A DNA stretch of 8,457 nucleotides, taken from Clostridiales bacterium (GTDB lineage Bacteria > Bacillota > Clostridia > Oscillospirales > Oscillospiraceae). The notes under the pieces were generated by a model, which saw nothing but the letters and a program-made list of their open reading frames with translations, made no database searches and was not told where the DNA came from. The stretch lies in NCBI GenBank assembly GCA_019421975.1, contig JAHZEE010000038.1:2469-10925 (forward strand), given 5' to 3'. A program made the translations under genes and the position numbers. This document shows, in pieces, positions 1-6,429 of this stretch; positions within the stretch are counted from its first letter, which is position 1, and each line of letters starts with the position of its first letter.

Positions 1-16
1 AGACGACCTGATTCAT
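1..16 (-). CDS. Start of a leftward gene, cut off by the window edge
   Basis: Only the first five codons (ATG AAT CAG GTC GTC, giving MNQVV) are inside the window. The ATG occupies 14-16 and overlaps the TGA stop of the GT4-CsaB gene as ATGA. A GGAGG ribosome binding site lies about 8 bases upstream at 25-29, inside the end of that gene. The overlap and ribosome site indicate a translationally coupled downstream member of the same polysaccharide operon. The product cannot be told from five residues. A WecB/TagA/CpsF-type glycosyltransferase is a common csaB neighbour in Bacillota, but that is only a guess from context. Confidence 0.5.
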
Positions 17-2232
17 GCTTGTGCCTCCAAAAATTGCCGTACGGCGTCTTCATTCTGCATGGCGAGCTGGTGCAGCCGCTCCATGGTCTCGTGGTCGACG
101 CCGCCGCCGGAGAGCGCCGCATCGAGCAGATGGCAGAGCGCCTCGCCTGTGACGGCGGAGAAGTCGAGAAAGTGCTTCTGGCCAATGTATTCCAGAAAGC
201 CGCTGACCTTGGGGTCATAGACCGTGCCCACCAGCGGCACGCCGCGCCCGGCGGCGAAGATCAGCGCATGCAGGCGCATGGCGACGACACACTGCATGGC
301 CTCCATCATGGCCAGGATGGCCCGCCCATCGGTGGGCGCGGAGAGCACAATGCTGGGACAATTCAGGCCGTCAGAGACCCTTTTGGCGCTCATCAGATCC
401 CGGTTGGGCTCCAGGGCCAGAAAGACCGGCGTCAGGCCGTGTACGCGAAAGGCGTATTCGGCGCAGGCCTGATAGGCCGGGATTCTTTTGTCAAAACCGG
501 GCCAGGGGCGCAGGGCAAACATCACATAGCAGCCGTCCGGCTGCAGTCCGGCGGAGCGCAGCACGCTCTCCGCCGCTGCCTGATCCAGCGGCGGCAGCAG
601 CAGCGCCGGGTCGGCGGTGATCCGGATCTCCGGCTGCATCACGCCCATGCTGCGCAGCTCCTGCGCAGAGGCGGGCTCCCGCAGCAGCACCAGATCCGCA
701 TAGCGGTTGATGTATTGACCGGCAGAGACGCGGTTGTGGGGACGCGTCACGGGGCCGATGCCGCAGCCATAGAGGACCGTGCGGTTGCCGGCGCGTTTGG
801 CGTAGCGCAGATTGGACAGGTAGTAGTAGAGCGAGCGGGAGCTTGTGACATCCTGGATCAGACTTCCGCCGCCGGACAGGTACAGAACCGTGCGCCGCAT
901 CCGGTGCAGAAACCCTAGAATGTGGAAGGTGTGGATGGCGCCGATGTGGTAGCGCACCTGGGTGGCGCGCGGCGTGCGGGAGAGCACATAGAGCGGTAAA
1001 TCCGGGTCGATGTCCCGCATCTGCGCGATGATGGCGTCCAGGATCGCATCATCTCCCGCGTTTCCCTTTCCATAGGCGCCGCAGATGAGCACGCCGTCGC
1101 GGCGGCGCTGCAGGCGGGCCTGCCGCCGCAGGATGGTCTCGTAGATCTCCTTCTGGTGCGCCACGGTGGCGTCCTGGGAGAACTGCGCCCTGGCCTTCTC
1201 ATAGAGCCGGTCTGCGTAGGTGCGCCGCAGTTCGTCGTTTCCGGCGAGCAGGCACATGTGGGCCGAGAGCATCTCCACATCCTGCGGCTGAAACAAAAGG
1301 CCGCAGACCCCGTGGTCGATGAGCTTCGGCACGCCGCCGACGCGGGAGGCGATGGTGGCGCAGTGCATGCGCGCGCCCTCGGTGAGCGCGTAGGGGAAGG
1401 TCTCCGACAGGGAGGTCAGCATGTTGACATCGATGGCGTTGTAAAAGCTGTCGGTGTCCGTGACCCAGCCTGCAAAGCAGACAGTCCCGGCGGGACACAG
1501 CTCCTTCGCCAGCTGCTGCAGCTGGGCCATCTGCTCGCCGTCGCCGGCGATGACCAGCCGGCTGCTGGGATGGGCCTGCACGGTCTGGGCAAAGGCGCGG
1601 ATCAGGGTGCCGATGTCCTTGACCGGATTCAGGCGGGCGGCGATGCCAAAGACAACGGAGTCTGGCGCAAGCGAGAGGCCGAGCCCCTGCAGATAGGACG
1701 CGCGGTCCTGCTGCGGCGTGACGGGGGTGAAGTCCACGCCGTTATAGATGGAGAACATCCGCTGCGGATCGAAGCCGCGGGAGATCAGAAGATCCGCCAT
1801 GGCGTCGGAGACGCCGATGCGGTAGTCGAGCTTCCGCAGCGCAATGGTGTTGATGTTGCCGTAGATCAGCCTTCCCAGCGGCCGGCCCAGATAGTCCAGC
1901 CGGTAGTCGGAGTGGACGGTGGTGACCACCGGCACCGAGATGTGCCGCCGGATCATGGCGCCGATCATGTTGGCGCGGGAGCCGTGGCAGTGTACAATCT
2001 GGAACTGTTCTTTTGTGATGAGGGCAATCAGCTCCCGGCAGGTCGCCATCAGATTGCGGCCCGCCATTACGGTGGTGGGGATCCCCAGATCCCGCGCCTC
2101 CTGGGCAAAGGGGCCGTCCATAAAGCAGACCAGCAGCACCTGCTCGGTCTTCTGCAGGCCGCAGAGCAGCGAGTGGACATGGGTCTTGGCGCCGCCGACA
2201 TCGCCGCCGGAGATGAGATGAATGATTTTCAT
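13..2232 (-). CDS. csaB: Bifunctional GT4 glycosyltransferase / CsaB polysaccharide pyruvyltransferase
   Basis: This 739-residue cytoplasmic protein has two enzyme domains. Residues 1-375 are a GT-B fold, GT4-type sugar transferase: an N-terminal GGAKTHVHSL glycine loop (13-22), IYNGVD (162-167), GIAARLNPVKD (196-206) and the EX7E motif with E277 and E285, which binds the nucleotide-sugar donor in this family. Residues 379-739 match CsaB/polysaccharide pyruvyltransferase: GNAGDDAIL (390-398), SGGGSLIQD (453-461), GCGIGP (489-494), ADPALL (540-545) and RLH (653-655). CsaB proteins transfer pyruvate from phosphoenolpyruvate to a cell-wall polysaccharide sugar as a ketal, which SLH domains recognise. 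CsaB is often a separate protein of roughly 300-370 residues, so this is a fusion. The ATG at 2232 was chosen because AAGGTGG lies 10 bases upstream (2243-2249) and the family sequence begins there. The frame stays open 109 codons further upstream, but those read across the promoter region. Substrate is unknown. Confidence 0.9.
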   Translation of the reverse strand: MKIIHLISGGDVGGAKTHVHSLLCGLQKTEQVLLVCFMDGPFAQEARDLGIPTTVMAGRNLMATCRELIALITKEQFQIVHCHGSRANMIGAMIRRHISVPVVTTVHSDYRLDYLGRPLGRLIYGNINTIALRKLDYRIGVSDAMADLLISRGFDPQRMFSIYNGVDFTPVTPQQDRASYLQGLGLSLAPDSVVFGIAARLNPVKDIGTLIRAFAQTVQAHPSSRLVIAGDGEQMAQLQQLAKELCPAGTVCFAGWVTDTDSFYNAIDVNMLTSLSETFPYALTEGARMHCATIASRVGGVPKLIDHGVCGLLFQPQDVEMLSAHMCLLAGNDELRRTYADRLYEKARAQFSQDATVAHQKEIYETILRRQARLQRRRDGVLICGAYGKGNAGDDAILDAIIAQMRDIDPDLPLYVLSRTPRATQVRYHIGAIHTFHILGFLHRMRRTVLYLSGGGSLIQDVTSSRSLYYYLSNLRYAKRAGNRTVLYGCGIGPVTRPHNRVSAGQYINRYADLVLLREPASAQELRSMGVMQPEIRITADPALLLPPLDQAAAESVLRSAGLQPDGCYVMFALRPWPGFDKRIPAYQACAEYAFRVHGLTPVFLALEPNRDLMSAKRVSDGLNCPSIVLSAPTDGRAILAMMEAMQCVVAMRLHALIFAAGRGVPLVGTVYDPKVSGFLEYIGQKHFLDFSAVTGEALCHLLDAALSGGGVDHETMERLHQLAMQNEDAVRQFLEAQA

Positions 2233-2262
2233 GATACTGTTGCCACCTTGCGGAAATATATC

Positions 2263-2298
2263 TTGTCGAACCAGAAAAAATAGGATACAATAAGAAAC
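2263..2298 (+). promoter_or_regulatory. Sigma-A type promoter of the DUF4330-Wzy operon
   Basis: TTGTCG (2263-2268) and TACAAT (2286-2291) are 17 bases apart, with a predicted start near 2298 and a leader of about 80 bases. The -10 box is the first six bases of the first copy of the 14-base direct repeat. Transcription runs rightward across the leftward promoter at 2315-2343, so the two promoters overlap and face each other. A second TACAAT at 2319-2324 lacks a recognisable -35 box. Confidence 0.65.
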
Positions 2299-2332
2299 GA
2301 CACTGACTGGTGTTATTTTACAATAAGAAACG
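2286..2332. repeat. 14-base perfect direct repeat, possible tandem operator
   Basis: TACAATAAGAAACG occurs at 2286-2299 and again at 2319-2332, 33 bases apart, which is about three helical turns and so puts both copies on the same DNA face. Copy 1 contains the -10 box and runs to the predicted start of the rightward promoter. Copy 2 sits in the spacer of the leftward promoter. A 14-base match by chance within this 145-base interval is very unlikely. It could be a pair of regulator sites or the trace of a local duplication of a -10 region. No regulator gene is present in the window to assign to it. Confidence 0.55.
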
Positions 2333-2343
2333 CCGGGGGTCAA
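2308..2343 (-). promoter_or_regulatory. Sigma-A type promoter of the GT4-csaB operon
   Basis: On the minus strand TTGACC (2338-2343) and TAAAAT (2315-2320) are separated by exactly 17 bases, giving a predicted start near 2308 and a leader of about 75 bases. Most of the second copy of the 14-base repeat (2319-2332) fills the spacer and touches the -10 box, so a protein bound there would be expected to compete with RNA polymerase. No mapping data support the start; it is predicted from spacing only. Confidence 0.7.
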
Positions 2344-2377
2344 CAAATTCAAAAAAAACTCCAGTGGAGGACAGAAA

Positions 2378-2941
2378 ATGAAAGCAATTGATGAAAAAGG
2401 AAGAGTGTTTGGCAAGCTGAACCTGATTGATCTGGTGGTTGTGCTGATCCTGATTGCACTGGTGGTTGGCGTGGCCTGGAAGCTGCTGGGCGGAAAGATC
2501 TCCAACGCTGTGGCGGCCAACAATGCCGTGAGCGTACAATATGAGGTCCTTTGCACCAATGTGGACCGCGCGGTTGCGGACTACTGCTTGGAGAACGCCG
2601 AAGGACAGCTCATGAGCAACGGCGATCTGCTCAACGGCTATGTGACAGGCTGCACGGCGGAGCCCTATATGGAGAGCACCGTCAACAGCGAGGGCAGCAC
2701 AGTCTCCTATCAGGTGACAGACCGCCAGAATCTGCGCTTCACGGTGGAGTGCCAGGTGGTGCCCTCCAACAACGCCTACGAGGTTGGCTCCCAGGAGGTG
2801 CGCGTGGGCAAAAGCCATATTGTAAAGACCAGTATGATCGAGGTCACGGGCACGGTCACGGCGATGAATGTGGCGAGCGGCCAGCCGGAGCAGGGCGGCG
2901 CCGACGCTCAGACGCCGAACCAGGAAGGCGAAAATGGATAA
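2378..2941 (+). CDS. DUF4330 domain single-pass membrane protein
   Basis: The 187-residue product begins with the pattern I associate with DUF4330: an acidic/basic head (DEKGRVFGKLNLIDL, residues 5-19), then one hydrophobic segment at about 16-38. The remainder is predicted to lie outside the membrane as a beta-rich domain with four cysteines (C59, C70, C92, C125), ending in a low-complexity Gly/Gln/Glu tail from about 167. There is no signal-peptidase site, so it should stay anchored by its N-terminus. TGGAGG at 2365-2370 lies 7 bases before the ATG. It is first in an operon with the Wzy_C gene, whose start lies inside its last codons. The biochemical role of DUF4330 is not known to me. Its place here suggests an accessory to polysaccharide export, polymerisation or attachment, which is inference. 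Confidence 0.8.
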   Translation: MKAIDEKGRVFGKLNLIDLVVVLILIALVVGVAWKLLGGKISNAVAANNAVSVQYEVLCTNVDRAVADYCLENAEGQLMSNGDLLNGYVTGCTAEPYMESTVNSEGSTVSYQVTDRQNLRFTVECQVVPSNNAYEVGSQEVRVGKSHIVKTSMIEVTGTVTAMNVASGQPEQGGADAQTPNQEGENG

Positions 2942-4523
2942 GGTGCTGCAGGGGAGCTTCGCGGTTCACCTGCTGGTCCTGCTCTACGCCATGTGGCGGC
3001 GGAGTGGACTGCGGCGCTTTTTCGTGATGATTCGCAGTGCCTGGCGGCACTCTAAAATGCGCCGGCTCTGGATGCGATTCTGGGGCATGGAGCCGAACCA
3101 GACGCTGCGCTCCTGGCTCTACCGCGGCTCAGAGCGGCTCAATGGCCGCCTGGCGCGCTGGCGTACGCCGGTCAGGATGCTGCATGGCAGTCTGCTGGGG
3201 CAGATCTACGGCGCCGTGATAAAGTGCGGCCGCAGCAGCGTGCTCTTTGGATGGCTGTTTCGCGGCGGCATGACGCGGATGCTGCTCTTTGCCGTGGCGC
3301 TGTATCTGCCCATCGACTATGTGCTGCGCGACCTCTTGCAGATCCCGGTGCTCTCGTCCGTGTGGGATGAGGCGCTGCTGCTTGTGGCGTTCTGCTGGAT
3401 TCTGCGCACGCGCATGGCGCGGATGCAGCCGGTGCTGCCCCGGACCAATGTGCTCGACGCGCCGGTGCTGCTGTTCCTCGGCGTCGGCATGGCGCTGATG
3501 TTCGGCGTGAGCCCCTTCTTCTCCATCGCAGTCTCCGGCTATCGGGCCACGGTGCAGTACATGCTGTGGTTCTTTGTGGCCACGAGGCTGCTGCGTGACG
3601 ACCGGGATTTTGCGGTCATCTATCTCACCCTGGTGGCCATCGCCTTTGTCATTGCGCTGCATGGCCTGTACCAGTTCGCCGTGGCGGCCCCCATCCCGTC
3701 GAGTTGGGTCGATCAGGCCGAGCAGGGGGTGCGCACGCGGGTGTACTCCATCTTTGGCAGCCCCAATATCATGGGGGACTATATGGTGATGTTTGCGCCC
3801 ATGACCGCGGCGCTGGCCTACTATTTCAAGGATAAAAAGGCGAAGATCATCTGCTGGCTGGCGACCTTCTGCATGTGCTTTGCGTGTCTGTTCACCATGT
3901 CCCGCGGCGCCTGGATGGCCATGGCCGTGGCGGTGCTGGTCTTTGCACTGCTTCAGGACCGCAGGCTGCTGGCGCTCATGCTGATCGCGGCGGTGATTGC
4001 GCTGTTCCTGCCCTTTGTGGCCAGCCGCATTGGCTACCTCTTTACGGAGGACTTTGCCCACTCCACCGCCAACGGCGGCCGGGCCAGCCGGTGGAAGCTG
4101 GCCATGGAATACCTGTACACCAACCCGCTGTTTGGATTTGGCCTGGGCATGTTTGGCGGTGCGGTCGCCATGCAGACGCAGGTCTACAACTGGATCTCCT
4201 ATTTCTATGTGGACAACTACTATGTCAAAATCCTCGTGGAGATGGGCTACCTGGGCTTTGCCCTGTTCCTGATTATGATGCTGTGCGTGCTGGTGACCGG
4301 CGGCAGATCCATCTACCGCAACCGAAAAGATTCGATGAAGCCCCTGTGCGTGGGAATTTTCTCCGGCCTGTGCGGGGTGCTGGTACACTGCTATTTTGAG
4401 AACATTTTTGAAGAGCCATACATGATGACCTATTTCTGGCTCATGGCGGCGCTGCTGGTCTACCTGGGCTTTTTCCGCCGGCGGAAAAAGCCGGAGACAG
4501 AGCGCACCCCCGGGGTGGAATAA
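2934..4523 (+). CDS. O-antigen ligase / polysaccharide polymerase family protein (Wzy_C)
   Basis: This is a 529-residue polytopic membrane protein. Roughly ten or more hydrophobic segments run from about residue 115 to 515. Wzy_C hallmarks are present: FGSPNIMGDY (274-283), SRGAW (323-327), GRASRW (382-387), GFGLG (401-405) and the DNYYVKILVEMGYLG stretch (427-441). The family joins lipid-linked glycan units to each other or to an acceptor on the outer face of the membrane. In this setting the substrate is probably a secondary cell-wall polysaccharide. The ATG at 2934 was chosen because AGGAAGG (2922-2928) precedes it by 5 bases and it overlaps the DUF4330 stop by 8 bases (ATGGATAA). An in-frame ATG at 2868 has no such support. 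Residues 1-115 form an arginine-rich extension before the membrane core. No terminator follows; transcription may continue into the next leader. Confidence 0.85.
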   Translation: MDKVLQGSFAVHLLVLLYAMWRRSGLRRFFVMIRSAWRHSKMRRLWMRFWGMEPNQTLRSWLYRGSERLNGRLARWRTPVRMLHGSLLGQIYGAVIKCGRSSVLFGWLFRGGMTRMLLFAVALYLPIDYVLRDLLQIPVLSSVWDEALLLVAFCWILRTRMARMQPVLPRTNVLDAPVLLFLGVGMALMFGVSPFFSIAVSGYRATVQYMLWFFVATRLLRDDRDFAVIYLTLVAIAFVIALHGLYQFAVAAPIPSSWVDQAEQGVRTRVYSIFGSPNIMGDYMVMFAPMTAALAYYFKDKKAKIICWLATFCMCFACLFTMSRGAWMAMAVAVLVFALLQDRRLLALMLIAAVIALFLPFVASRIGYLFTEDFAHSTANGGRASRWKLAMEYLYTNPLFGFGLGMFGGAVAMQTQVYNWISYFYVDNYYVKILVEMGYLGFALFLIMMLCVLVTGGRSIYRNRKDSMKPLCVGIFSGLCGVLVHCYFENIFEEPYMMTYFWLMAALLVYLGFFRRRKKPETERTPGVE

Positions 4524-4551
4524 AGATCCTGTTAATGATACGCCGCGGCCC

Positions 4552-4580
4552 TTGACAGACCATTTTCTGGCCGATATAAT
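4552..4580 (+). promoter_or_regulatory. Consensus sigma-A promoter upstream of the ytvI-like gene
   Basis: TTGACA (4552-4557) and TATAAT (4575-4580) match the sigma-A consensus at all twelve positions with an ideal 17-base spacer. The predicted start is near 4587, leaving an untranslated leader of about 118 bases. It lies about 30 bases after the stop of the Wzy_C gene, so the next gene has its own strong promoter. Confidence 0.85.
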
Positions 4581-4586
4581 GGGGCA

Positions 4587-4704
4587 AACAGACCGGCGCA
4601 GTGGGGCCGGCCTGCGGCGCAACACAGGAAAAGAGGTATGACCACACAGCTGAGCGTGGCCATACCTCTTTGCGATTATCACAGAAAACTGAGGGACAGG
4701 GCAA
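4587..4704 (+). promoter_or_regulatory. Structured 5' leader of the ytvI-like mRNA with strong hairpin
   Basis: The transcript from the consensus promoter would carry about 118 untranslated bases. It starts with a GC-rich part (4591-4620) that can form alternative short stems such as CCGGC/GCCGG. It then has a strong stem-loop at 4630-4671: an 11-base perfect stem (AAAGAGGTATG with CATACCTCTTT), one A/C mismatch, four more pairs (CCAC/GTGG) and a 10-base loop. Only three T follow as part of the stem, then GCG, so a classic intrinsic terminator is doubtful. It might be a small-RNA end, an attenuator, a stability element or a protein site. It matches no riboswitch class that I recognise. Confidence 0.5.
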
Positions 4705-5787
4705 ATGGAGACGGGAAAAAGACGCGCGTTTTTGATCAACTTTTTTTATTTTGCAGTTCTGCTGATCGTGGGATATCTGCTTCTCAAATATGGCCTGCCG
4801 ATGCTGGCGCCGTTCCTCATTGGATTTATCCTGGCGGCGCTGCTGCAAAAGCCCATCGCATTTCTGGCCAGAAAGCTGCACATTCCGAAAAAGATTGTGG
4901 CCATTCTGCTGGTGCTGATCTTTTACTGCACCATCGGCGTGCTGCTTGCGCTGCTGGCCATCCGCGCGCTGGCGGCCTGCGAGAGCCTGTTCGGCAGTCT
5001 GCCGAGCCTGTATGCCAGCCATGTGGAGCCGCTGCTGGCCTCGCTGTTCAGCAGCCTGGAGTCACTGGTGCAGCGGATGGACCCGGAGCTGGTCAGCGTG
5101 CTGGAGGACATGACGGTGCAGTTTACCGAATCTCTGGGGCAGATGGTCTCCAGCCTCTCCATGGGGGCGGTCGGCCTGATCTCCAATTGGGCCTCCTCGC
5201 TGCCGGGACTGTTTATCAAGTTGCTGCTGATGATCATTTCGACCTTCTTCATCGCCGCGGACTATGAGCAGCTGACCGGCTTCTGTATGCGGCAGTTCTC
5301 CGAGAAGGCGCTGACGGTGGTGCTGCAGATCAAAAACTATGTGGTGGGCACGCTGCTGGTGTGCATTCGCTCCTACCTGCTGATTATGAGCATCACCTTT
5401 GTGGAGCTCTCCATCGGGTTGACCATCATCCGGGTGGACCACTCCATCCTTATCGCCCTTTGCATCGCGATTTTCGACATTTTGCCGGTGCTGGGAACGG
5501 GCGGCATCATGATTCCGTGGACGATTCTCTCGGCCATTCAGGGGGATTACACCCTGGCCATTGGCCTTCTGGCCGTCTATCTGGTGGTCACGGTGATTCG
5601 GAACATTCTGGAGCCGAAGATCGTGGGCAGCCAGATCGGCCTGCACCCTGTGGTGACGCTGGCCAGCATGTTTGTGGGTACGCAGCTGTTTGGCATTGTG
5701 GGCCTGTTTGGCTTTCCCATTGGCCTGTCGCTGCTGCGCTATCTCAATGACAACGGCACCATCCACCTGTTTAAAATGGACACCTGA
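4705..5787 (+). CDS. ytvI: AI-2E family membrane protein, YtvI-like (sporulation associated)
   Basis: The 360-residue product has the AI-2E transporter (PF01594) layout. Hydrophobic hairpins lie at about 10-50 and 62-92, an extramembrane amphipathic region at about 93-150, and further membrane segments from about 152 to 345. The conserved features DILPVLGTGG (258-267) with PW at 271-272, and EPKIVGSQIGLHPVV (303-317), are present, and both length and sequence fit the YtvI branch seen in spore formers. YtvI is named a sporulation integral membrane protein; its transported substrate is not established, and AI-2 itself should not be assumed. GAGGG (4691-4695) precedes the ATG by about 9 bases. 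The gene stands alone between its own consensus promoter and a strong terminator. The promoter looks like vegetative sigma-A rather than a sporulation sigma factor, which is a little odd for a strictly sporulation gene. Confidence 0.8.
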   Translation: METGKRRAFLINFFYFAVLLIVGYLLLKYGLPMLAPFLIGFILAALLQKPIAFLARKLHIPKKIVAILLVLIFYCTIGVLLALLAIRALAACESLFGSLPSLYASHVEPLLASLFSSLESLVQRMDPELVSVLEDMTVQFTESLGQMVSSLSMGAVGLISNWASSLPGLFIKLLLMIISTFFIAADYEQLTGFCMRQFSEKALTVVLQIKNYVVGTLLVCIRSYLLIMSITFVELSIGLTIIRVDHSILIALCIAIFDILPVLGTGGIMIPWTILSAIQGDYTLAIGLLAVYLVVTVIRNILEPKIVGSQIGLHPVVTLASMFVGTQLFGIVGLFGFPIGLSLLRYLNDNGTIHLFKMDT

Positions 5788-5797
5788 GCCAAATAGG

Positions 5798-5839
5798 GCC
5801 GCGCCCGCCGCAAATGCTTGCAGCGGGCGCGGCTTTTTT
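5798..5839 (+). terminator. Intrinsic terminator of the ytvI-like gene
   Basis: GCCGCGCCCGC (5798-5808) pairs perfectly with GCGGGCGCGGC (5823-5833), with an additional inner GCAA/TTGC stem, and is followed by six T (5834-5839). It starts 11 bases after the ytvI stop. The last T is also the first base of the opposing lipoprotein's TGA stop, read on the minus strand, so the same hairpin may stop both convergent units. In the leftward direction only a weak TATTT tract follows. Confidence 0.9.
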
Positions 5840-6429
5840 CAACTGGCGGCCAGCGCACTGTGGACCTCGTCGAGCAGCTGGCCGGTCTGCTGGTCATAGA
5901 CTGCGACGGCACAGCCCTGGAGTCCCGCCGGCGTATAGACCTGGTAGGTGAGCGCCAGATGCACGAGAACCGATGGGATAAAATCTGAGGCGGTCTCATA
6001 TCCCGCGCGGTCAACCTGCAGGGTGACAGAGGAGAAATCCTCTGAATAAGTGATGGCTGTGATGTAGTCCGTCTGGGTATCCAGTTCCATCTGGGCGGCA
6101 ATGGAGCTGTGCAGCGCAGCCAGGAAGGCGTCATAGTAGCGCTGGGTCATGGTGATGGTGAGCGAGCCGTCCGCCGCCAGCGCTGCGCTGGTGAACCCAT
6201 TTTCGACGGCGTAGGCGGTGGCATCAAAGCCATCTTGCACACCGGCGGGCAGATAGTCGGCCGGAATCTGCAGCGTGACGAGCGTCTGTGTCTCGTCTGC
6301 CTGCACTGCCTGCTGCGGCAAAGTCACCTCTGCGGTGGTGGCCCCAGGCGTCTGCTGGGAGCAGCCGGCAAGCGCGGCCAACAGCAGCAGACCGGCGCAG
6401 AGCTTGGAGATCGCGGTGATTTGTCTCAT
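5839..6429 (-). CDS. Small secreted lipoprotein of unknown function
   Basis: The 196-residue product has a lipoprotein signal: basic head (R2, K9), hydrophobic core (about 10-20) and lipobox L20-A21-G22-C23. The mature protein would be a lipid-anchored extracellular polypeptide of about 174 residues starting CSQQTPG. The mature part is acidic, with a TLQIPADYLP stretch (52-61) and mixed helix/strand character; I do not recognise a domain. The ATG overlaps the stop of the dehydrogenase pseudogene (ATGA), and only weak ribosome-site sequence (AAAGG about 13 bases upstream) is present, so translation probably relied on coupling. It is last in the mscL operon and ends at the shared terminator. 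Its relation to the other operon members is not evident. Confidence 0.75.
   Translation of the reverse strand: MRQITAISKLCAGLLLLAALAGCSQQTPGATTAEVTLPQQAVQADETQTLVTLQIPADYLPAGVQDGFDATAYAVENGFTSAALAADGSLTITMTQRYYDAFLAALHSSIAAQMELDTQTDYITAITYSEDFSSVTLQVDRAGYETASDFIPSVLVHLALTYQVYTPAGLQGCAVAVYDQQTGQLLDEVHSALAAS

Noticed and set aside
19..2283. Long open frames on the plus strand opposite the GT4-CsaB gene
   Set aside because: They are low-complexity antisense frames of a GC-rich gene (rich in His, Gln, Arg, Gly) with no domain or supporting ribosome sites.
2233..2559. N-terminal extension of the GT4-CsaB frame by 109 codons
   Set aside because: It reads through both promoters, the direct repeat and the start of the divergent DUF4330 gene, and the GT4 family sequence with a good ribosome site starts at 2232.
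4630..4671. Hairpin as an ordinary intrinsic terminator of the Wzy_C operon
   Set aside because: The right arm ends in only three T, followed by GCG, and the hairpin lies downstream of a consensus promoter within the next gene's leader; termination is possible but not supported.
3129..4739. 536-codon minus-strand frame over the Wzy_C gene
   Set aside because: Its translation is His/Gln/Arg-rich shadow sequence, while the plus strand has a clear Wzy_C protein with overlap coupling.
4638..5267. Open frame starting in the ytvI leader hairpin, considered as a leader peptide
   Set aside because: No spaced ribosome site, the start is buried in the stem, and the frame runs as a shadow through ytvI.
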